Below, one piece after another: positions 1 to 9,190 of a stretch of DNA of 64,000 bases. The DNA comes from Streptomyces sp. NBC_00236 (GTDB lineage Bacteria > Actinomycetota > Actinomycetes > Streptomycetales > Streptomycetaceae), in assembly GCF_036195045.1 (NCBI RefSeq), contig NZ_CP108100.1, positions 2,418,001 through 2,482,000 on the forward strand, given 5' to 3'. Position numbers and translations under genes: made by a program. Under the pieces are notes generated by a model, which searched no databases, had not been told where the DNA came from, and worked only from the letters and a program-made list of their open reading frames with translations. Each line of letters starts with the position of its first letter. Position 1 is the first letter of the stretch.

Positions 1-269
1 ACGGAACTTCGGTCGTCTGGCCGCAGGCGCCCGCCCTGCTGGGCATCACCATGGCGTTGCTGGAACAGGAGTTGCCCGGCGCGGGCGTGCCGTCACTGCA
101 CCGGCCGGTGAACCTGAACGGACTGGGTGCCTACCGGTCGGCGTTCGTCACCAACTCGCAGGGCATGGCACCGGTGGCCCGGATCGACGACACCGAGTTC
201 ACGGTCGACGAGGAGCTGATGAAGCGGCTGGCGGCAGCGTACGAGGCCGCCCCCCGGGACACCCTCTGA
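1..269 (+). CDS. Class IV aminotransferase, C-terminal part (start outside window)
   Basis: An open frame enters from the left edge and ends at a TGA at 267-269. The visible ~88 residues, including the stretch SAFVTNSQGMAPVARID near the end, look like the C-terminal strand and helix of class IV (branched-chain/D-amino-acid type) PLP aminotransferases. In that family the motif 'TNS.G..PV..ID' closes the active-site domain. The lysine that binds PLP would lie upstream of the window, so activity cannot be judged. The first ATG in the window (51) is internal, because the frame is open with family-like sequence before it. Substrate unknown. Confidence 0.7.
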   Translation, partial: GTSVVWPQAPALLGITMALLEQELPGAGVPSLHRPVNLNGLGAYRSAFVTNSQGMAPVARIDDTEFTVDEELMKRLAAAYEAAPRDTL

Positions 270-307
270 CCCACGGAACCCAGGCGGTCCGGCCGCGAGA
301 ATGAACC

Positions 308-811
308 ATGGAACCCGCACAGCACCCGACCGAAGGGCCTCCGTCCCGCATGCAGATCCACATCGAGGGCTCCCGCCTGCCCGGCCGCGACTGCGAGCCC
401 GGCGGCGACTTCGCCGGCCGCGAGAACATCCACGTGGGCGTCCAGCGCAAGGACCGGCCCGATGAACTCCTCGGGCTGCACCCCGGCGACGCCCCCGCCG
501 CCCACTGGACCCTGGACTGCACCACCGCCACCGGCCCGGTCGGCATCGAGGTGAGCGGGCCGTACGTGCAGAACCGGCTCGGCGGGCGGTTCGTCTACCT
601 GTCGTGGGGCACGGTCGACGGCGACGGGCTGTTCTCCATGTTCCGGCGGGCCAAGCTGATGTTCGCCGACATCGACGGGGACACCCTCGAAGCGGCCGTG
701 CGCTCCGGGCACCTCACCGCACGGCTGCCGCTGTCCGACGCCCAGGGGCAGCCGCTCTGCGCGAGGGTCCGGCCGCCCGTCATCACCTGGTCCGCCACCG
801 CGCCCGGCTGA
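308..811 (+). CDS. DUF5990 family protein
   Basis: A 167-residue soluble protein with no signal peptide or membrane segment. It resembles the actinobacterial family I know as DUF5990, with an early 'IHVGVQRKDRP' stretch, a central 'WTLDC', then 'GPYVQNRLGGRFVYLSWG' and 'FRRAKLM'. Its function is unknown. The start is uncertain: ATG 308 gives a short poorly conserved N-terminus, while ATG 350 (MQIHIEG) matches where I expect the family to begin. It follows the aminotransferase by 38 bases on the same strand and could be cotranscribed. A strong hairpin at 868-896 follows it. Confidence 0.72.
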   Translation: MEPAQHPTEGPPSRMQIHIEGSRLPGRDCEPGGDFAGRENIHVGVQRKDRPDELLGLHPGDAPAAHWTLDCTTATGPVGIEVSGPYVQNRLGGRFVYLSWGTVDGDGLFSMFRRAKLMFADIDGDTLEAAVRSGHLTARLPLSDAQGQPLCARVRPPVITWSATAPG

Positions 812-1216
812 GGGTGCCCGCCGCCGCACCCGGCCGAGGGGCGCCCGACCGCACAGGAAACCGCCCCCACCGGGCCCAGGGGGGGTGGGCCCGGTGAAGG
901 CGGTGGCCGGGGCGGTCGTGCGCAACCGTCCCGTGGGGGGTGTGCAGCGTGTGCCCGCGGACACCCGGGTCATGCATGTGACGTACGCCACTTTCGCATC
1001 GGCGGGCATCACCCGATCGGCACCGGGCACCGAAGGACGGACTCCCCGCCCCACCATCACCGCTGTGACCTGCGCGCATGGGCGGTGGCAAGGAGGCGGT
1101 GCCGGTCCGGACGGGTGAATGCTGACTCGGTGTCAGCAGGCATGGATGGCGGGAGGGCCGTTAGCTCGGACCCAGGACACACCAGCCCGCGCCGTCCCCG
1201 CTCGGAGGAACCCCCC
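812..1216. other. Intergenic region with terminator and a dyad
   Basis: About 400 bases without a convincing gene. It holds a strong terminator hairpin (868-896) and a 7-bp dyad TGCTGAC/GTCAGCA at 1120-1138 that may be an operator or part of the promoter of the following secreted-protein gene. Short open frames here have no family resemblance or good ribosome site. A GGAGG at 1204-1208 belongs to the gene starting at 1217. Confidence 0.5.
868..896 (+). terminator. Hairpin terminator after the DUF5990 gene
   Basis: Eleven-base perfect stem CACCGGGCCCA / TGGGCCCGGTG with a seven-G loop, no U-tract, 57 bases after the stop codon. This is the usual form in high-GC actinomycetes. Confidence 0.7.
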
Positions 1217-2011
1217 ATGCGCAGTCCTGCTCGCCTCGTGACCGGCACCGCCGCCGCGGCCCTCGCCGCTGCCGCGCTCGGCCTCAGCGCCGCCGCCCCG
1301 TCCGCGTACGGGGATGAGCTCGGGCCATTGGAGATCACGCCGGCGAGTGCCGCCCCGGGGTCCACGGTCACCGTGAACACCACCGCCTGCGGCAGCGACA
1401 CCGGCGCCACCGGTGACGCCAGCGCCCTGGACGCCTCCGAGTTCGCGCTGGCACCGGCCACCCTCAAGGAGGTCCTGGCCGGTTCGTTCCAGGTGCCGGG
1501 CACGATCGAGCCTGGGCCGTACAGCATCGACGTGGCCTGCGAGAACGGCAAGCGGGCCACCGGGGAGATCGAGGTGAAGGCCGCGGGCACCGCGGGCAAG
1601 GAGGGTGCCGCGGTGTCCTCCGAGGAGGACTCCCCCGCCGGTGCCGGTCTGCCCTCCGACCTGTACGACTCCGAGGAGTACGACACCACCGGGCTCGACG
1701 AGGCCGAGGCCTCCGGAGCGGCCCTCGTGCCGGACGCCCCCGCACTCCCCGGACGCTCCACGCCCACCGCGCGCCCGACCCCGCGCCCGACCCCCTCGGG
1801 ACACGAGAGCGGCGGATACGAGACCCCCTCCGGCCACCGCACCTCGGCCGCGCCCACCGCCCCCACGGGGCATGTGAAGACCGGTGTCGGCGGCAGCGTC
1901 GGGCCGGACACCACCCAGATCGCGGCGGGAGCCGGCGTACTCGCCGCGACCGCCGTAGGCGGAGCCTGGCTCCTGCGTCGCCGGGCGAGCGGCACGCAGG
2001 ACGGCAGCTGA
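1217..2011 (+). CDS. Secreted, membrane-anchored cell-surface protein paired with a class F sortase
   Basis: 264 residues. The start at ATG 1217 is supported by GGAGG eight bases upstream and by an immediate signal peptide (basic N-terminus, Ala/Leu-rich core to about residue 33). An immunoglobulin-like segment with two cysteines follows (roughly 35-125), then an acidic stretch, a Pro/Thr-rich linker (about 175-225), and a C-terminal hydrophobic helix ending in LLRRR. No classical LPXTG is present; the nearest candidate before the helix is GPDTT. The linker, helix and basic tail have the architecture of a sortase-type wall protein, and the sortase gene follows 93 bases downstream. Ligand unknown. 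Confidence 0.7.
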   Translation: MRSPARLVTGTAAAALAAAALGLSAAAPSAYGDELGPLEITPASAAPGSTVTVNTTACGSDTGATGDASALDASEFALAPATLKEVLAGSFQVPGTIEPGPYSIDVACENGKRATGEIEVKAAGTAGKEGAAVSSEEDSPAGAGLPSDLYDSEEYDTTGLDEAEASGAALVPDAPALPGRSTPTARPTPRPTPSGHESGGYETPSGHRTSAAPTAPTGHVKTGVGGSVGPDTTQIAAGAGVLAATAVGGAWLLRRRASGTQDGS

Positions 2012-2042
2012 CGGAGACTTCCACCTCTCCGTACCGCCAGGT

Positions 2043-2077
2043 TTCCGTCCCGGTGGCCCCGCGCCACCGGGACGGAA
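2043..2077 (+). terminator. Hairpin between surface-protein and sortase genes
   Basis: Fourteen-base perfect stem (TTCCGTCCCGGTGG / CCACCGGGACGGAA) with a seven-base loop. It sits between two codirectional genes, so it may partially terminate and lower sortase expression relative to the substrate. Confidence 0.7.
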
Positions 2078-2104
2078 CCCTTCCCTCTCCCCCGGAGGAC
2101 GACC

Positions 2105-2728
2105 GTGACCAGGAAGGCCAAGGGCTGGCTGCTCGTCGTGGCGGCGCTGGCCGGCCTCTGGCTGATCCGGAACGGCGCCGACACCCGGCTGACCCCACCG
2201 GCCCCGGCCTCCGCCGACGCCTTCGCCGCCGGTCCCGGACTGCTGCCCGGATCACCGGTCGCCGACCCGCTGCGGCCCTCCGCGCCCGTCCGCATCACGA
2301 TTCCGGGCATCCGGGTCGACGCCCCGATGATGCGGCTCGGACTCCGAGCGGACGGCAGCCTCGACGTACCTCCGGCCGGGAACACCGACATCGTCGGCTG
2401 GTACGAGGGCGGCCCGCCGCCCGGCGCCAAGGGCACCGCGATCGTCGCCGGTCACGTCGACAACGCCGAGGGCCCGTCCGTCTTCTACGACCTGGGGTCG
2501 ATGAAGAAGGGCAGCACCGTCGAGGTGCTCCGCCAGGACGGCCGCACCGCCGTCTTCTCGGTCGACGCGATCGAGGTGTACGAGAACGAGGACTTCCCCG
2601 ACCGGCGGGTGTACGGGGCCTCGGAGCACGCCTCGCTGCGCCTGATCACCTGCGGCGGCGGGTACTCGCCGTCGACCGGCTACGAGGGCAACGTGGTGGC
2701 GTACGCCCATCTCACCGGGGTGCGCTGA
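2105..2728 (+). CDS. Class F sortase, possibly lacking the catalytic arginine
   Basis: 207 residues starting at GTG 2105, preceded by GGAGG. An N-terminal membrane helix (WLLVVAALAGLWLI) anchors a class F sortase domain. The catalytic His is in the GHVDN motif (about H117) and the Cys in LITCGGG (about C183). In this class the strand after the Cys normally carries an Arg shortly before the final strand (as in 'YRDN.VV'); here it reads TGYEGNVVAYA and I see no Arg there. The gene follows its probable substrate (1217-2011). Either the Arg is supplied from elsewhere or activity is altered. Confidence 0.8.
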   Translation: MTRKAKGWLLVVAALAGLWLIRNGADTRLTPPAPASADAFAAGPGLLPGSPVADPLRPSAPVRITIPGIRVDAPMMRLGLRADGSLDVPPAGNTDIVGWYEGGPPPGAKGTAIVAGHVDNAEGPSVFYDLGSMKKGSTVEVLRQDGRTAVFSVDAIEVYENEDFPDRRVYGASEHASLRLITCGGGYSPSTGYEGNVVAYAHLTGVR

Positions 2729-2743
2729 GAAGCCCTGCCGCGC

Positions 2744-3532
2744 TCAGGCCTGCCACTGGTCGAAGGCGAGCTTCGCGACCAGCGAGAAGACCACCACCAG
2801 CAGCACCCCGCGGACGAACTCGCTGCCCTTGCGCAGCGCCATCCGCGCCCCGAACAGGCCGCCCGCCAGGTTGAACACCGCCATCAGCGCGGCCAGCTGC
2901 CACATCACGTTGCCCTGGTACGCAAACATCGCCAGGGCCCCGCCGTTGGTGCAGACGTTGACGATCTTGGCGGTGGCGGAGGCCGTCACCAGGTCGAGGT
3001 GGAGCACCGCCGTGAGCGCCAGCACGAGGAAGGTGCCGGTGCCCGGTCCGAACAGCCCGTCGTACAGGCCGATGCCGCCGCCCACCAGGACGATCGCGGT
3101 GACGGTGCGGGCCCGGGTCACCCGGGGCGCCGTGCCGTCCTCGGCGGACCGGCCGAACTGGGGCCGCAGCATCACGAACGCGGCGACGGCCACCAGCACC
3201 ACCATGATCACCGGGCGCAGCACCTCGCTGCTGATCCCGGCGGCGAAGAAGGCACCGGTCATCGATCCGGCGAGCGCCGCAAGACCGATCCGCAGCGCCG
3301 TGCCGACCCTCACGGGCGCCTTGCGCACATAGGTGACGGCGGCGCCCGAGGTGCCGACGATCGCGACGGCCTTGTTCGTGCCGAGGATCTGGGCGGCCGG
3401 GACGTGCGGCAGTCCGAGCAGCAGCGCGGGCAGCAGCAGGAGTCCGCCGCCCCCGACCACGGCGTCGATCCAGCCGGCCGCGGCTGCGGCGAGGCAGAGC
3501 ACGACGAGGGTGGTCAGGGTGATGTCAGGCAT
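2744..3532 (-). CDS. TSUP family (TauE/SafE-like) membrane transporter
   Basis: 262 residues with about seven or eight hydrophobic helices. It has the TSUP double repeat: an N-terminal 'GWIDAVVGGGGLLLLPALL' with 'LGTNKA', and a matching C-terminal half with 'GLYDGLFGPGTGTFLVLAL' and 'SATAKIVN'. The family exports or imports sulfur oxyanions or organic anions. The start was placed at the second ATG (MPDITL), directly before the first helix. The divergent neighbour is the nitrite reductase operon, so an anion linked to nitrogen or sulfur assimilation is a guess, not something the sequence shows. Confidence 0.82.
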   Translation of the reverse strand: MPDITLTTLVVLCLAAAAAGWIDAVVGGGGLLLLPALLLGLPHVPAAQILGTNKAVAIVGTSGAAVTYVRKAPVRVGTALRIGLAALAGSMTGAFFAAGISSEVLRPVIMVVLVAVAAFVMLRPQFGRSAEDGTAPRVTRARTVTAIVLVGGGIGLYDGLFGPGTGTFLVLALTAVLHLDLVTASATAKIVNVCTNGGALAMFAYQGNVMWQLAALMAVFNLAGGLFGARMALRKGSEFVRGVLLVVVFSLVAKLAFDQWQA

Positions 3533-3714
3533 GATCGCGACCCTAGGGAAACGGTACGTGTCCCGTCCAACCATCCCGGAATTCTTGAGCCAATTCTGAG
3601 CTCGGGGCCGTCAGCGGCCCTCACAGGCACGTTCCGCGGACGCTGAGCGCAAGGTTCCTCCCGGGAAACAGAGGGGATCCGGACGGGTAACACCCCCCGG
3701 TCACGCTTCCTGTC

Positions 3715-4929
3715 ATGAGGACACGGACGGAGAACACGGCGCGGGTGGTGGTGATCGGCGCCGGGATGGCGGGCGCACGCCTGGCCGCCCGGGTGCCCGA
3801 TGTCACCGTCATCGGCGAGGAGTCGCACGCCCCCTACAACCGGGTGCTGCTGGCCGAGGTGCTGGCCGGGCGTTATCCGGCGGACGTGATCGCCCTTCCC
3901 CCGGCCGAGGTCAGGCGCGGGGTGCGGGTGGTGCGGATCGACCGGGACGACCGGCTGGTGCACTGCAACGACGGAAGCGTCGTGCACTACGGGCGGCTGG
4001 TGCTGGCGACCGGATCCAATCCGGTACTGCCGCCGCTGCGCGGGCTCGGCAACACGATGCCGGACGGGGTGCACGCCTTCCGCACCCTCGACGACTGCAT
4101 GGCGCTGCGCGCCTCGGTGCGGCCGGGGGTGAGCGCGGTCGTCATCGGCGGCGGCCTCCTGGGCGTGTCGGCGGCCCGGGCGCTGGCCGAGTGCGGAGCC
4201 CAGGTGGTGCTGGCCCAGCAGGGCGAGCACCTCATGGAGCGGCAGCTGGACGCGGAGTCGGCCGGGTTGCTGCGAAGCCACCTGGAGTCCCTCGGCGTCG
4301 AGGTGCACACCGAGTGCCGGGTCCGCGGGCTGCGCTGCGCCGATGGTGCGGTCCGGGCCGTGGAACTGGCCGACGGTTACGAGCTGGCGGCCGAGATCAC
4401 CGTGCTGGCCTGCGGGGTGCGTCCCCGGACGGGCCTCGCGCAGGCGGCCGGTCTGGAGGTCCGCAAGGGCGTCGTCGTCGATGACGAGCTGCGGACCTCC
4501 GACCCGTACGTCCACGCCGTGGGCGACTGCGCCGAGCACCGCTCCACCGTGTACGGGCTCGCGGGCCCGGCGCTGGAGCAGGCCGATGTGCTCGCCGAGG
4601 TCCTGGCGGGCCGGCCGGCGCGTTACGAAGGCACCCGGGCCCTGACCCGGCTGACGCTCAACGGCCCGGCCGATCCCGGTACGGCATCGCTCGACCTCGC
4701 CGCCTTCGGCGACTCCCGGCCGCTGCCCGGCGACGACGTGATCCGGCTGGCGGACGCCACCCGGGGCGCGTACCGCACCGTCGTCGTCCGCGGCGACCGG
4801 CTGGCCGGCGGTGTGCTGCTCGGCGATCTCGCCGCGGTCGGCACCCTGGCCCGCACCTGGCAGGACGACGCACCGCTCCCCGCCGAAACGTCCCTGCTCC
4901 ACCTGCTCACCAACGACGGAGGCTTCTGA
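3715..4929 (+). CDS. FAD/NAD(P)-dependent oxidoreductase of the nitrite reductase operon
   Basis: 404 residues. An N-terminal FAD-binding fold (VVVIGAGMAGARLA) is followed by an NAD(P)-binding fold (VVIGGGLLGVSAARAL near residue 142) and the second FAD motif 'HAVGDCAEH'. It resembles the N-terminal half of NirB but has no iron-sulfur or siroheme domain. It ends one base before the nirB start, so the genes are almost certainly cotranscribed and possibly coupled. It may pass electrons from NAD(P)H to the reductase. The divergent spacer (3533-3714) has a GTAAC-based motif at 3687 that could be a GlnR-type half site, but the match is weak. Confidence 0.82.
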   Translation: MRTRTENTARVVVIGAGMAGARLAARVPDVTVIGEESHAPYNRVLLAEVLAGRYPADVIALPPAEVRRGVRVVRIDRDDRLVHCNDGSVVHYGRLVLATGSNPVLPPLRGLGNTMPDGVHAFRTLDDCMALRASVRPGVSAVVIGGGLLGVSAARALAECGAQVVLAQQGEHLMERQLDAESAGLLRSHLESLGVEVHTECRVRGLRCADGAVRAVELADGYELAAEITVLACGVRPRTGLAQAAGLEVRKGVVVDDELRTSDPYVHAVGDCAEHRSTVYGLAGPALEQADVLAEVLAGRPARYEGTRALTRLTLNGPADPGTASLDLAAFGDSRPLPGDDVIRLADATRGAYRTVVVRGDRLAGGVLLGDLAAVGTLARTWQDDAPLPAETSLLHLLTNDGGF

Positions 4930-4930
4930 G

Positions 4931-7525
4931 ATGCCGGTGTCCACTTTCCCGACCGCCCACACCTCCACCGCAGCAGCCGTGCCGACCATCGTGGTCGTCG
5001 GGCACGGAATGGTCGGCCAGCGGTTCCTGGAGGCCCTCGCCGACCGCGGGCTGACGGCCACCGCCGGCACCGCCCGCGTCGTCGTCCTGTGCGAGGAGCC
5101 CCGCCCCGCCTACGACCGGGTGCAGCTGACCTCGTACTTCTCGGGGAAGACGCCCGAGGACCTGTCGCTGGTCGAGCAGGGCTTCATGGAGCGGCACGGC
5201 TTCGAGCTGCGGATCGGTGACCCCGCCGAGTCGCTGGACCGCGAGGCGCGCACGGTCACCGGCCGCTCCGGCGAGACCTTCCGTTACGACACCCTGGTGC
5301 TGGCCACCGGCTCCTACCCGTTCGTCCCGCCCGTCCCGGGCAAGGACACCGAGGGCTGTTTCGTCTACCGCACGATCGAGGACCTCCTCGCGATCGAGGA
5401 GTACGCGAGGACGGCGACGACCGGCGCGGTCGTCGGCGGCGGGCTCCTCGGACTGGAGGCGGCGGGCGCGCTGAAGGGCCTCGGACTCGACACCCACGTG
5501 GTGGAGTTCGCGCCCCGGCTGATGCCCGTCCAGGTCGACGAGGGCGGCGGCGCGGCGCTGCTGCGCACCATCGAGAACATGGGCCTGACCGTCCACACGG
5601 GCGTCGGCACCCAGGAGGTCACCGCCGGCGAGGACGGCTCCGTGAACGGGATGTCGCTCTCCGACGGCTCCTCGCTCGCCACGGACCTGGTGGTCTTCTC
5701 GGCCGGTGTCAGGCCCCGCGACCAGCTGGCCCGGGACTGCGGTCTCGCGGTCGGGCAGCGCGGCGGCATCATCGTCGACGAGGAGTGCCGCACCTCCGAC
5801 CCGGCGGTCTTCGCGATCGGCGAGTGCGCGCTCGCCTCCGACGGCCGGGTGTACGGCCTGGTGGCGCCCGGCTACGAGATGGCGCAGACGGCCGCCGAGG
5901 TGATCGCGGGCAAGGAGGCGTCGTTCACCGGCGCCGACCTGTCGACGAAGCTGAAGCTGCTCGGTGTGGACGTGGCGTCCTTCGGTGACGCCCACGGCAC
6001 CTCCGAGGGCTGCCTGGACGTCGTGTACGCGGACTCCCGCTCCGGCGTCTACAAGAAGCTGGTGATCGGCCAGGACGGCACGCTGCTCGGCGGGGTGCTC
6101 GTCGGGGACGCCGACCAGTACGGCACGCTGCGCCCGATGACGGGCACGGTCCTGCCGGTCGCCCCCGAGCAGCTGGTGCTTCCGGCCGGCGCGGGCGGCC
6201 CGGTGACCCTCGGCCCCTCCTCGCTGCCCGACGAGGCCGTGATCTGCTCCTGCCACAACGTCACCAAGGGCGCGATCTGCGAGCACACCACGCTGCCCGA
6301 GGTGAAGAAGTGCACCAAGGCCGGTACCGGCTGCGGCAGTTGCGTCAAGGTCATCGGCCAGCTGCTCCCGCAGAGCCAGGACCGGGGCCTGTGCGGGTGC
6401 TTCTCGTACACCCGCAGCGAGCTGTACGAGATCGTCCGCACCCTGGAGATCACGTCGTACGCCGAGCTGCTCGACTCGCACGGCCGTGAGGCGGCGCGCG
6501 GGGGTGAGGGCTGCGAGGTCTGCAAGCCCACGGTCGGCTCGATCATCGCCTCGCTGGCGCCGACGGTCGGCGCGAGCGGCTATGTCCTGGACGGTGAGCA
6601 GGCCGCCCTCCAGGACACCAACGACCACTTCCTGGCCAACCTCCAGCGCAACGGTTCGTACTCGATCGTGCCGCGCATCCCCGGCGGTGAGATCACTCCG
6701 GAGAAGCTGATCGTGATCGGTGAGGTGGCCCGGGACTTCGGCCTCTACACCAAGATCACCGGTGGTCAGCGGATCGACCTGTTCGGCGCCCGCGTCGACC
6801 AGCTGCCGCTGATCTGGACCCGGCTGGTCGACGCGGGCTTCGAGTCGGGGCACGCGTACGGGAAGTCGCTGCGGACGGTCAAGTCCTGTGTGGGGCAGAC
6901 CTGGTGCCGCTACGGCGTGCAGGACTCCGTGAAGATGGCGATCGACCTGGAGCTGCGCTACCGGGGCCTGCGCTCCCCGCACAAGCTGAAGTCGGCGGTC
7001 TCCGGATGCGCCCGCGAATGCGCCGAGGCGCGCGGCAAGGACTTCGGGATCATCGCCACGGCGGGCGGCTGGAACCTGTACGTGGGCGGCAACGGCGGCG
7101 CCACCCCGCGCCACGCGGACCTGCTCGCCCAGGACATGTCCGACGCCGAACTGGTCCGCCTCATCGACCGGTTCCTGATGTTCTACATCCGCACCGCGGA
7201 CCGGCTGGAGCGCACCTCGACCTGGCTGGACCGGATCGAGGGCGGCCTGGAGCACGTACGGGACGTCGTCGTCCACGACTCGCTGGGGCTCTGCGACGAG
7301 CTGGAGCGGCTGATGGCCGACCACGTCCGCGGCTACCGCGACGAGTGGGCCGAGACCATCAACGACCCGGAGCGGCTGCGCCGCTTCGTCACCTTCGTCA
7401 ACGCACCCGACGCACCCGACCCGTCGGTGAAGTTCGTCCCGGAACGCGACCAGGTCAAGCCCGACCTGGACATCCTCGCGGGCCCGGTTCTCGCCATCCG
7501 CACTCTTGAAGGGACCGCCTCCTGA
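4931..7525 (+). CDS. nirB: Assimilatory nitrite reductase [NAD(P)H], large subunit
   Basis: 864 residues, the usual NirB length. Domains in order: FAD/NAD(P) reductase (about 15-430); a BFD-like [2Fe-2S] domain with CSCHNV and CTKAGTGCGSC (about 438-475); then the ferredoxin-like and siroheme/[4Fe-4S] domains with CVGQTWC (about 653) and SGCAREC (about 690) supplying the four cluster cysteines. It reduces nitrite to ammonium in the cytosol. The start is ATG 4931, one base after the previous stop; an upstream in-frame extension overlaps the preceding gene and is unlikely. It overlaps nirD by one base (TGATG). Confidence 0.96.
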   Translation: MPVSTFPTAHTSTAAAVPTIVVVGHGMVGQRFLEALADRGLTATAGTARVVVLCEEPRPAYDRVQLTSYFSGKTPEDLSLVEQGFMERHGFELRIGDPAESLDREARTVTGRSGETFRYDTLVLATGSYPFVPPVPGKDTEGCFVYRTIEDLLAIEEYARTATTGAVVGGGLLGLEAAGALKGLGLDTHVVEFAPRLMPVQVDEGGGAALLRTIENMGLTVHTGVGTQEVTAGEDGSVNGMSLSDGSSLATDLVVFSAGVRPRDQLARDCGLAVGQRGGIIVDEECRTSDPAVFAIGECALASDGRVYGLVAPGYEMAQTAAEVIAGKEASFTGADLSTKLKLLGVDVASFGDAHGTSEGCLDVVYADSRSGVYKKLVIGQDGTLLGGVLVGDADQYGTLRPMTGTVLPVAPEQLVLPAGAGGPVTLGPSSLPDEAVICSCHNVTKGAICEHTTLPEVKKCTKAGTGCGSCVKVIGQLLPQSQDRGLCGCFSYTRSELYEIVRTLEITSYAELLDSHGREAARGGEGCEVCKPTVGSIIASLAPTVGASGYVLDGEQAALQDTNDHFLANLQRNGSYSIVPRIPGGEITPEKLIVIGEVARDFGLYTKITGGQRIDLFGARVDQLPLIWTRLVDAGFESGHAYGKSLRTVKSCVGQTWCRYGVQDSVKMAIDLELRYRGLRSPHKLKSAVSGCARECAEARGKDFGIIATAGGWNLYVGGNGGATPRHADLLAQDMSDAELVRLIDRFLMFYIRTADRLERTSTWLDRIEGGLEHVRDVVVHDSLGLCDELERLMADHVRGYRDEWAETINDPERLRRFVTFVNAPDAPDPSVKFVPERDQVKPDLDILAGPVLAIRTLEGTAS

Positions 7526-7896
7526 TGACGACCCAGACGATGAACGGGACGATGGAAGCCGCGCAGGACACCGGGGTCATCCGGCTCGCCGCCGGGGACG
7601 ACTGGTTCACGGTCTGCGACCGCTCGCTGCTGACGCCCGGCCGCGGAGTCGCCGCGCTCCTCCCGGACGGCCGGCAGGTCGCGCTGTTCGTGGACCGGGC
7701 GGGACGCACGTACGCGATCGACAACCGCGACCCGTTCACCGGTGCGTACGTCCTGTCGCGCGGGCTGGTCGGTTCGGAGGGCGGGCAACCGTTCGTCGCC
7801 TCGCCGCTCCTGAAGCAGCGCTTCGACCTGGCGACGGGTGCCTGCCTGGACGACGACGAGGTCTCGGTGCCGGTCTTCGCAGTCCGCGCGGACTGA
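7525..7896 (+). CDS. nirD: Nitrite reductase small subunit
   Basis: 123 residues with the Rieske-like beta fold of NirD (DWFTVCDRSLLTPGRGVAALL, later 'YAIDNRDPFTGAYVLSRG'). The usual Rieske Cys/His cluster ligands are absent, as is normal for NirD. It pairs with NirB in assimilatory nitrite reduction. Translation is coupled to nirB through a TGATG overlap. Confidence 0.95.
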   Translation: MTTQTMNGTMEAAQDTGVIRLAAGDDWFTVCDRSLLTPGRGVAALLPDGRQVALFVDRAGRTYAIDNRDPFTGAYVLSRGLVGSEGGQPFVASPLLKQRFDLATGACLDDDEVSVPVFAVRAD

Positions 7897-8012
7897 TCGC
7901 GGCCCGTTCACCGTGCGTTGACGCTCCGTCAACTGCGTCCCTCTACTGTCCTGACGTTCGACCCGCCGGGACGACCGGACCGGCGGGCCCTCACGTCACC
8001 CGTGGAGTGATC

Positions 8013-9179
8013 GTGGAACGTCGGACCTTCTTGCGCACAGCGGTTGTCGGCGGCTCGGCGGCGGCCTTCGGCGGCACCCTGTGGCGGGGTGCCGCCTTCG
8101 CCGGCCCCGCCCAGCCGGCCACCGGCCCGTACGGCGCGCTGCAGGCCGCCAACGGCAACGGCATCCTGCTGCCGAGCGGCTTCACCAGCAGAATCATCGC
8201 CCGCTCGGGGCAGACCGTCGCCGGCACCTCGTACGCCTGGCACAGCGCGCCCGACGGGGGCGCCACGTTCGCCGACGGCAGCGGCTGGATCTACGTCTCC
8301 AACGCCGAGGTCTCATCGGGCAGCGGCGGCGGGGCGAGCGCGGTGCGCTTCAACTCCTCCGGAACCGTCACCTCCGCCTACCGGATCCTGTCCGGCACCA
8401 ACAACAACTGCGCGGGCGGCCGCACCCCGTGGAACACCTGGCTGTCCTGCGAGGAGGTCAGCCGCGGATTCGTCTACGAGACGGACCCGTGGGGCGTGAA
8501 CGCCGCCGTGCAGCGCCCGGCGCTGGGCCGCTTCAAGCACGAGGCCGCGGCGGCCGACCCGGACCACGGGTACGTCTACCTCACCGAGGACGAGACGGAC
8601 GGCCGCTTCTACCGCTTCCGCCCCACCACCTGGGGCAACCTGTCCTCCGGCACCCTCCAGGTCCTGGTGGCGGGCACCGGCACCTCGGGCCCGGTGACCT
8701 GGGCAACGGTCCCCGACCCTGACGGCTCGCCCACCCTGACCCGCTACCAGGTCTCCGGCGCCAAGGTGTTCAACGGCGGCGAGGGCTGCTTCTACGCGGC
8801 GGGCACCTGCTGGTTCACCACGAAGGGCGACAACCGGGTGTGGGCGTACGACGCGAACGCGTCCAGCATCTCGCTCGCCTACGACGACTCCCTGGTCACC
8901 GGTGGCAGCGCCCCGCTCACGGGCGTCGACAACGTCACCCGGTCCGCGTCGGGTGACCTGTACGTCGCCGAGGACGGCGGAAACATGGAGATCTGTCTGA
9001 TCACCCCGGACGACACCGTCGCCCCGTTCCTGCGGATCAGCGGCCAGTCCGGCTCGGAGATCACCGGACCGGCGTTCTCCCCGGACGGCACCCGGCTCTA
9101 CTTCTCCTCGCAGCGCGGGACGAGCGGAAGCTCCTCCGGCGGCATCACGTACGAGGTCACGGGGCCGTTCCGCGGCTGA
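8013..9179 (+). CDS. Tat-exported PhoX/DUF839-like protein
   Basis: 388 residues from GTG 8013, chosen because GGAG lies five bases upstream and the protein then begins with a twin-arginine signal (ERRTFLR, hydrophobic core, Ala-rich cleavage region to about residue 30). The body resembles PhoX-type phosphatases (DUF839). It has 'NCAGGRTPWNTWLSCEE', 'FKHEAAAADP' and 'YVYLTEDETDGRFYRF', then an SMP-30/beta-propeller-like C-terminus with 'GPAFSPDGTRLYFSSQRG'. PhoX enzymes are Ca/Fe-dependent phosphomonoesterases; activity here is inferred. A terminator hairpin follows at 9191. Confidence 0.82.
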   Translation: MERRTFLRTAVVGGSAAAFGGTLWRGAAFAGPAQPATGPYGALQAANGNGILLPSGFTSRIIARSGQTVAGTSYAWHSAPDGGATFADGSGWIYVSNAEVSSGSGGGASAVRFNSSGTVTSAYRILSGTNNNCAGGRTPWNTWLSCEEVSRGFVYETDPWGVNAAVQRPALGRFKHEAAAADPDHGYVYLTEDETDGRFYRFRPTTWGNLSSGTLQVLVAGTGTSGPVTWATVPDPDGSPTLTRYQVSGAKVFNGGEGCFYAAGTCWFTTKGDNRVWAYDANASSISLAYDDSLVTGGSAPLTGVDNVTRSASGDLYVAEDGGNMEICLITPDDTVAPFLRISGQSGSEITGPAFSPDGTRLYFSSQRGTSGSSSGGITYEVTGPFRG

Positions 9180-9190
9180 GCGGGACCCCG

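Noticed and set aside
3687..3704. GlnR box before the nitrite reductase operon
   Set aside because: GTAAC is present but the partner half (GGTCAC) departs from GAAAC and the spacing is ambiguous; kept only as a weak remark.
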